In this document: positions 5,918 to 10,443 of the stretch, one piece after another
Position numbering within the stretch: position 1 is the first letter of the stretch
Layout: every line of letters begins with the position of its first letter
NCBI GenBank assembly: GCA_913052545.1
Contig: CAJXEF010000071.1
Coordinates: 1-10,443, forward strand
Source: an uncultured Chloroflexota bacterium
GTDB lineage: Bacteria > Chloroflexota > Dehalococcoidia > UBA3495
DNA: 10,443 bases
Direction of reading: 5' to 3'
Translations under genes and position numbers: made by a program
The notes under the pieces: generated by a model
Told to the model about the DNA's origin: nothing
The model's input: the letters and a program-made list of their open reading frames with translations, nothing else
Database searches by the model: none

Positions 5918-6778
5918 ATGTCGCAGTTCCTAAAGAGGCGGTTTAATCAGGTTTTATCTGGATCTGAGTGTGTTCTGGCGGCGAATGTTTTTGATCCGCT
6001 GTCTGCTAGGATAGCTTCGTTATTGGATTACGAAGTTTGTTTCTTATCTGGTTCGGTGGGCAAAGCAGCTAGTCTAGGAGTTCCTGACCTAGTAATGACC
6101 AATATGTCAGATTTGGTTGAACATTGTAGGAGAATAACCCGTGTGGGAGATGTAGCCTTAATGTTAGACGGCGAAGATGGATTTGGCGGTCCCGTCAACA
6201 CTATTCGTACCGTCAGGGAGTTAGAAGCTGCTGGAGTTTCTGCTATAGAGATAGAGGATAATCTTCCCCGGAGAGGTTTCAACAGGGAGGACCCTGGTTT
6301 AATTTCTAAAGCCGAGCAAGTCTCGAAACTCAAAGCTGCAGTGGAGGGTAGGGTTGATACAGAAACTGTAATCGTTGCTAGAACAGCAGCCCTTGCTTAT
6401 TGTTCATTAGACGATGCTCTTGAAAGGATTAATGCTTACTCAGAAACTGGTGTTAAAGCTGTACGATTATCAGGGCTGAGAACCCTATCTCAATTACAGG
6501 CAGTTAATAAAGCTACGCATCTCCCGTTGACCGTTTTAAGCCCGCCTCCCGAAGTGGGGAGTAATTTGGATTTTCTGGCGGCTAATGGAGTTAGGATTTT
6601 GATGGCGGGTAATGCTGCTTATGCTATGGCTGTTAAATCTATCTATGATTGCTTCGCTCATCTAAAAAACGGTGGTGTTATCAGCGAATTAAGTAGGTTT
6701 GAGGCAAGCCCTGATCTGTTGAAAATGGTCACCCATATTGATGAATTGGTAGCGTTACAGGGCAAGTATGATCTGTAA
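5918..6778 (+). CDS. PEP mutase / isocitrate lyase superfamily enzyme, oxaloacetate decarboxylase (PA4872)-like
   Basis: A 286-residue TIM-barrel enzyme of the superfamily that makes or breaks C-C or P-C bonds in alpha-keto acids using Mg2+. The N-terminal region (RRFNQVLSGSECVLAANVFDPLSARIASLLDYEVCFLSGSVGKA, 7-50) and the GGPVNTIRTVRELEAAGVSAIEIED block (90-114) closely follow Pseudomonas PA4872 as I recall it. Active-site loop SGS is at 44-47, the metal region is LDGEDGFG (83-90), and ARTAA is at 154-158. Oddities: the usual DxDxG metal motif reads D84-x-E86, and the position of the PA4872 His (NGHAAY) is N232 (AGNAAY); the PA4872 Tyr region is replaced by LSPPPE. Oxaloacetate decarboxylation is thus doubtful and the reaction is open. 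GGGGGAAG (5906-5913) precedes ATG by four bases. Confidence 0.88.
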   Translation: MSQFLKRRFNQVLSGSECVLAANVFDPLSARIASLLDYEVCFLSGSVGKAASLGVPDLVMTNMSDLVEHCRRITRVGDVALMLDGEDGFGGPVNTIRTVRELEAAGVSAIEIEDNLPRRGFNREDPGLISKAEQVSKLKAAVEGRVDTETVIVARTAALAYCSLDDALERINAYSETGVKAVRLSGLRTLSQLQAVNKATHLPLTVLSPPPEVGSNLDFLAANGVRILMAGNAAYAMAVKSIYDCFAHLKNGGVISELSRFEASPDLLKMVTHIDELVALQGKYDL

Positions 6779-6952
6779 TGGTGGGTGGAGCCCAAGTTGC
6801 TATTTTGGAATAGATTGTTCAATAATATTTTTAACTTGTAGCCTAGATATAATCAAGAATTCGGTTTGGTCACGACCATTCAAGAAAATGATAACAGTAG
6901 AATAATCCATGCCGATATAGATTTAAAAATTTGAGAATCCCTGAGTAGTGGC

Positions 6953-6981
6953 TTGAAGAAATGTTTTTTAAGGTTTATACA
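6953..6981 (+). promoter_or_regulatory. possible sigma70-like promoter of the histidine phosphatase gene
   Basis: TTGAAG (6953-6958) and TATACA (6976-6981) match consensus at four of six positions each with 17-bp spacing. Transcription near 6988 would leave a leader of about 30 nt. The rest of the 230-bp gap (6779-6952) is AT-rich and shows no gene or strong hairpin. Confidence 0.4.
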
Positions 6982-7002
6982 CAAGACTTCCTGTAAATCA
7001 GC

Positions 7003-7008
7003 TAGGAG
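7003..7008 (+). promoter_or_regulatory. ribosome binding site deciding the phosphatase start
   Basis: TAGGAG ends on the G of an in-frame GTG at 7008-7010, so that GTG cannot be the start served by this site. The next in-frame start, ATG at 7020-7022, is 11 nt downstream, within usable spacing, and begins the protein right at the conserved first beta strand (MDLFIIRHGE). Confidence 0.7.
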
Positions 7009-7019
7009 TGCCCTCTAAT

Positions 7020-7796
7020 ATGGATCTGTTTATCATCAGACACGGTGAATCGGCGAATAATGCGCTTGCAGACATTCGCGGACGTCAAGTGGATCCTCCG
7101 TTGACGGATTTGGGAGTACGGCAGGCGAAATTGTTGGCTATTTTTCTTGCAGAAGGCCAATTCCCAGAACCTATGGATTCCAATGGGACTAACAATAAAA
7201 TCAAGATGGAGGAAGGCTCGGGAATTACTACCCTGTATGTTAGCCCTATGTACAGAACTTTACAGACTGTCCAACCCATTGCAGACTCCCTTGGCCTAGA
7301 TCCTATGGTTTGGGTTGATCTCCATGAAGAAGGTGGGATGTATCTAAATCACGGAGAAGGCGCGGGATTAGTTGGTTATCCTGGGAAAACCAGAAAAGAA
7401 ATCGCATCAGAATTTGGCTCTTATCGACTTCCTTCAGAGATTACAGATCTCGGTTGGTGGAGTGGGGGCCATGAGGATCAAGTAGCCTTTGCAGCACGTG
7501 CGAATCGTGTATCTGATAGCCTAAAAAGTATGTCTATATCAAAAGAAATTATAGCCCTTATAACTCATGGAGCTTTTATGAATGCGCTTCTTAAAGAATT
7601 ATTAGGTACAGCTACATCCGAATTTATCCGTTTCAGACACCACAATACCGGTATAACCAGAATTAACTTGAGTAATGACGGTCGATTAGAATTATGGAGT
7701 TTAAACCAAGTGCATCATTTGAGTAATGATCTGATCTCGGATTTATCATCATCAACGCCTGCAGCCTATTCTCCGGAATCTTGTTCACGAGACTAA
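7020..7796 (+). CDS. histidine phosphatase superfamily protein (phosphoglycerate mutase-like, clade 1)
   Basis: A 258-residue cytoplasmic phosphatase/mutase fold. The catalytic signature RHGE is at residues 7-10, with H8 as the expected phospho-acceptor. Other core positions are visible: R20 region (IRGRQVDPPLTDLGVRQA), SPMYRTLQT with R79, acidic E103/E104 (LHEEGG), and the second His H183 in THGAF. An insert of about 20 residues (47-68, rich in Asn, Lys and Glu) separates the first helix from TTLYVSP, unlike compact family members. The C-terminal tail after 230 (Ser-rich) is unmatched. Substrate cannot be told: the superfamily covers sugar phosphates, phosphoserine, cobalamin intermediates and phosphoproteins. 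A GTG 12 nt upstream is in frame but overlaps the ribosome site. It stands alone between gaps of about 240 and 130 bp. Confidence 0.9.
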   Translation: MDLFIIRHGESANNALADIRGRQVDPPLTDLGVRQAKLLAIFLAEGQFPEPMDSNGTNNKIKMEEGSGITTLYVSPMYRTLQTVQPIADSLGLDPMVWVDLHEEGGMYLNHGEGAGLVGYPGKTRKEIASEFGSYRLPSEITDLGWWSGGHEDQVAFAARANRVSDSLKSMSISKEIIALITHGAFMNALLKELLGTATSEFIRFRHHNTGITRINLSNDGRLELWSLNQVHHLSNDLISDLSSSTPAAYSPESCSRD

Positions 7797-7928
7797 ACCT
7801 GGCCGTTGTTAAATTGCGTCATAGAAAATAAGTCTTAAGAGTGTTCTTATGCAGAATACTTTCTAATGGTATTAAAGTTTTCATATGGTGGTCGAAGCTA
7901 ATGGCTACCATAGAATTTAGGAGGCCTT

Positions 7929-9083
7929 ATGATCGATACACATTGGGGTGAGATATATAAGGAATTAGGCGCTGTGCCTGTTATAAATGCAACAGGTAGT
8001 GTCACTATGCTGGGTGGCTCAACTCCTTTCCCAGAGGTTAAAGAGGCTATGGATAGAGCTAATGGAGCGTATGTGCCTCTTATGGATTTGGAGGAAAGTG
8101 CTGGTTTGGTGATAGCTAGTATGGTAGGCGTTCCTGCTGCCTACGTAACCTCGGGAGCCGGGTCGGCATTGACATTGGCTACGGCTGCATGTATGGCAGG
8201 CGATGACGACGAGAGAATCCAGCAATTACCGGACACAACAGGAATGAAAAATGAAATATTAATACAAACACGGCAACGATATTGGTACGATCGGTGTTTG
8301 GAATTAGCAGGCGGGAAATTGGTTCAATTTGGTACAAATGAAGGTACATCCCGCCGCGACTTGGAATCCGCCATAGGCCCAAATACCGCGGCTGTCCACT
8401 ATTATGCTGTTGCTCAGGAACCAGATGAAAAAGCTTTATCTCTGGAAGATACCATCGCGATAGCCCATGCTAGCAACGTCCCAGTGTTGGTTGATGCTGC
8501 CGGTCAGATATATCCCTTGGAATTATTTGGAAGTTACGTACGTTCAGGCGCAGATTTTCAATGCATTGCAGCCAAATACATGGGTTCTCCTCAATCAACC
8601 GGGCTGGCGTTAGGTAGCGTAGATATGATTCGTAAATTAGCGCTACAGTCGTTTGTTAGCTATGAGGGACGGAGAGTTAGAGGGATTGGTAGACCTCATA
8701 AGGTAGACCGACAGGAAATGGTAGGTGCGGTGGCCGCTGTAAAAAGGTGGGTGGCGCTAAATCATGAAGATCGTTTGGCCGATATTGAAGAAAAATGTCG
8801 GAACATGATGAATCCGTTATACGGCATCCCCGGTGTAACTGTGACGTTGAGCGCTAATGTTATAGGTCATCAGCCGTACGGTGTAACTCTGGATCTAGAT
8901 GAAAAAATTACTGGAATATCCTGTTCTCAACTGGTTGAGCAATTAAAACAGGGTAACCCTCCAATCTGGACTCGGGTTAGGGAGGGAGAACATTTTATAA
9001 TTCTTCATGCTTTTGGCTTGGCGGATGATGAGGATATAGCTGTCGGCCGTAGAATAGCAGAACTGGTGACTAAGACTGGTTAG
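7929..9083 (+). CDS. SelA-like PLP-dependent enzyme (aminotransferase class V fold)
   Basis: 384 residues with the fold of L-seryl-tRNA(Sec) selenium transferase relatives. Visible: VINATGSVTMLGGS (18-31), the phosphate-binding TSGAGSALTLAT (74-85), the cofactor-contacting Asp D189 in VLVDAAGQ, and the probable Schiff-base lysine K216 in AAKYMGSPQSTG, parallel to the SelA K..GGPQ.G motif. True SelA is longer (about 450-470 residues, extra N-terminal domain), so this belongs with the short SelA-like lyases such as D-glucosaminate-6-phosphate ammonia-lyase; no selenocysteine genes are nearby. The start is firm: TTAGGAGG (7917-7924) lies 4 nt before ATG. It precedes the MFS carrier by about 40 bp, suggesting shared transcription and a catabolic role. 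Reaction and substrate remain unassigned. Confidence 0.88.
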   Translation: MIDTHWGEIYKELGAVPVINATGSVTMLGGSTPFPEVKEAMDRANGAYVPLMDLEESAGLVIASMVGVPAAYVTSGAGSALTLATAACMAGDDDERIQQLPDTTGMKNEILIQTRQRYWYDRCLELAGGKLVQFGTNEGTSRRDLESAIGPNTAAVHYYAVAQEPDEKALSLEDTIAIAHASNVPVLVDAAGQIYPLELFGSYVRSGADFQCIAAKYMGSPQSTGLALGSVDMIRKLALQSFVSYEGRRVRGIGRPHKVDRQEMVGAVAAVKRWVALNHEDRLADIEEKCRNMMNPLYGIPGVTVTLSANVIGHQPYGVTLDLDEKITGISCSQLVEQLKQGNPPIWTRVREGEHFIILHAFGLADDEDIAVGRRIAELVTKTG

Positions 9084-9122
9084 CGACTATTTCAATATAT
9101 CTAACATAAATAAGAGATAATC

Positions 9123-10443
9123 CTGAATATATCTAGCCAAATAAATATTGTTTCCGACCGAGTCAATTCTGTTTTTTACGGCTGGTGGTTAGTCCCAATT
9201 AGCGGTTTTATAAAAGTGTTGTCCTCAGCACCTTTATTTCATGCTATGACAGTTTGGTCAGTTGCTCTTGAAGCCCACTTTGGGTGGAGCAGAACTCAGT
9301 TATCTATGGCCTTTGCCTTCACGCGTATTGAAGGTGGAATTATGGGCCCAATTGAGGGATATCTGACTGATCGGGTAGGTCCCAAGCGAATGGTGTTCAT
9401 CGGCTTGGTTGTATTAGGAATAGGGTTTCTATTTTTCTGGCAGGTAAAACATTTATGGATGTTTTATTTGGCTTTCGTAATTATGTCTCTTGGCCATAGC
9501 CTTTGTGGCTGGGTGCCCGTTACTACCCTATTGAATAACTGGTTTATCCGAAACCGAGCCAAGGCCATGGGATGGTCCAATACATTCAGCCGTTTGGGAG
9601 CTCTGATACTAGTTCCGGCTATTGCATGGGCAATTAACCCTGATAAAGACAGATTAGGATGGGATGTAACTGCCTTGGCGTTGGGTATTTTCTCTTTTTT
9701 AGTTGCTGTACCTATGTACAAAGTGATTCGGAACAGGCCGGAAGAATATAACCTTCTTCCGGATGGATTGATGCCGCTCGAAGTTGAGACTTCGCGTAAT
9801 TCTCAGGATTCAGGGAAAGAAGTTAGCCAGATTGAAGTGCAGCAGGATACACAGGATTTAACAACTGCACAGGCATTAAAAACCGTGGCCTTCTGGTTAA
9901 TATCTATCGGCCATGGACTAACTTCCATGGTTATCATAGCGATAATGGCCCATTTGGGCCTATTCATGAGTGACAATGGTTTCGATATCCAAACTACAGC
10001 TTGGGTAGTGTCAGTTTACACATTTGTGGCAATGGTGTTCCCTGTCGTTGGTGGATATGTTGGGGATCGAATACCTATCAGGATAGCTATATTCGTTTTC
10101 ACCAGTATTCAGGCATTTTCTGTAGTGATTTTGACGTTTGCTACTACTCTCCCTCTGCTATATGCATTTGCCGTGTTATTTGGTATAGGGTTTGGAGGCA
10201 GGAGTCCGCTAACTACTGCGATAAGGGGAGATTATTTCGGGAGAAGATCTTTCGGGAAGATCCTTGGTATATCTACTGTTCCGCTTAATATACTGCTTCT
10301 GGTGGCTGCACCGTTTGCTGGATACATGTACGACACAACAGGGTCCTATACATCCGCGTTTCTTATCCTTGCGGCATTAAGTTTTGTAGGAGGAGTCTTT
10401 TTTTTGCTAGCAAAAAAGCCCGGCTTGAGTCTGATTGATGGTT
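9123..10443 (+). CDS. MFS transporter, runs off the right edge; start uncertain
   Basis: An unbroken frame from the in-frame TAA at 9111-9113 to the window end encodes a major facilitator carrier. The N-terminus reads FYGWWLVPISG and GWSRTQLSMAFAFTRIEGGIMGPIEGYLTDRVGPKRM, with motif A (G..xDRxGPKR) about residues 79-90. Six helices are followed by a hydrophilic loop (about 200-255, Glu/Gln/Ser-rich) and a second six-helix half containing GGYVGDRIPIR. Only the last few residues are likely missing. No ATG, GTG or TTG exists in frame before FYGWW; the first is GTG 9216, inside helix 1. I placed the start at CTG 9123 (weak AAGAG six bases upstream); ATT 9147 or an upstream frameshift are alternatives. 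The substrate is unknown; the style recalls monocarboxylate or oxalate/formate-like carriers. Confidence 0.85.
   Translation, partial: MNISSQINIVSDRVNSVFYGWWLVPISGFIKVLSSAPLFHAMTVWSVALEAHFGWSRTQLSMAFAFTRIEGGIMGPIEGYLTDRVGPKRMVFIGLVVLGIGFLFFWQVKHLWMFYLAFVIMSLGHSLCGWVPVTTLLNNWFIRNRAKAMGWSNTFSRLGALILVPAIAWAINPDKDRLGWDVTALALGIFSFLVAVPMYKVIRNRPEEYNLLPDGLMPLEVETSRNSQDSGKEVSQIEVQQDTQDLTTAQALKTVAFWLISIGHGLTSMVIIAIMAHLGLFMSDNGFDIQTTAWVVSVYTFVAMVFPVVGGYVGDRIPIRIAIFVFTSIQAFSVVILTFATTLPLLYAFAVLFGIGFGGRSPLTTAIRGDYFGRRSFGKILGISTVPLNILLLVAAPFAGYMYDTTGSYTSAFLILAALSFVGGVFFLLAKKPGLSLIDG

Noticed and set aside
6028..6333. Minus-strand 101-codon frame inside the PEP-mutase-like gene
   Set aside because: Antisense to the metal-binding and EIED motifs of the real gene, whose conservation explains the open frame.
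7085..7279. Minus-strand 64-codon frame within the histidine phosphatase gene
   Set aside because: It lies antisense to the conserved part of the phosphatase.
8019..8382. Two overlapping minus-strand frames inside the SelA-like gene
   Set aside because: Both are antisense to the PLP-binding region and have no support of their own.
7917..9083. Naming the PLP enzyme as selenocysteine synthase SelA
   Set aside because: It is too short, lacks the N-terminal SelA domain, and no selenocysteine machinery is nearby.
9464..10288. A minus-strand frame (9464-9721) and an out-of-frame plus-strand frame (10001-10288) in the MFS region
   Set aside because: The unbroken MFS frame covers both; the second is a +1-type shadow rich in Cys and Trp with no family resemblance.

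Overview
The window looks like a bacterial chromosome of moderately AT-rich base composition. It uses ordinary Shine-Dalgarno sites (AAAGGAG, TTAGGAGG, GGGGGAG), sigma70-like promoters and a CCA-encoding tRNA gene. The gene set is a lipoprotein peptide-binding protein with an Ala/Pro/Ser linker, a PPOX-class flavoprotein, a PEP-mutase-superfamily enzyme, a SelA-like PLP enzyme and an MFS carrier. Together with the protein style this recalls uncultured marine Chloroflexota (SAR202/Dehalococcoidia-like). That placement is an impression from memory, not a computed assignment.

Left part (1-5130). The window opens inside a tRNA-Arg(TCT) gene, 3' half only. A 3' remnant of what looks like a tRNA-Leu and a probable terminator follow, then about 360 gene-poor bases. 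A good sigma70-like promoter (516-544) precedes a family-5 (Dpp/Opp-type) substrate-binding lipoprotein at 645-2393. Two small minus-strand genes that share an ATGA overlap come next: a Cys-rich 71-residue protein, then a 79-residue membrane protein. They sit between the binding protein and its likely partner permeases (DppB-like 3034-3951, DppC-like 3969-4844). No ATPase gene is in the window. After the permeases come a possible structured RNA (4847-4948), a decayed copy of the tRNA-Arg 3' half (4976-5016) and a perfect 22-bp bidirectional terminator hairpin (5082-5130). The two tRNA-Arg copies are in direct orientation about 5 kb apart and read as the ends of an old tRNA-targeted integration, although no integrase remains.

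Right part (5131-10443). A minus-strand PPOX/FMN-family protein (5142-5702) is divergent from a co-directional plus-strand run: a PEP mutase/isocitrate lyase superfamily enzyme (5918-6778), a histidine phosphatase (7020-7796, start corrected), a SelA-like PLP enzyme (7929-9083) and an MFS transporter that runs off the right edge. Gaps of about 40-240 bp and individual ribosome sites suggest several transcripts rather than one tight operon. The set (carrier, PLP enzyme, alpha-keto-acid-type lyase, phosphatase) would fit uptake and breakdown of a small carboxylate or amino-acid derivative, but the substrate cannot be read from sequence.

No CRISPR array, recognisable defence system or transposase is visible. 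The items most worth a second look are the tRNA-repeat boundaries, the two-gene insert splitting the transporter locus, the possible riboswitch-like RNA with an alternative fold, the altered active-site residues of the PEP-mutase-like enzyme, and the missing canonical start of the MFS gene.
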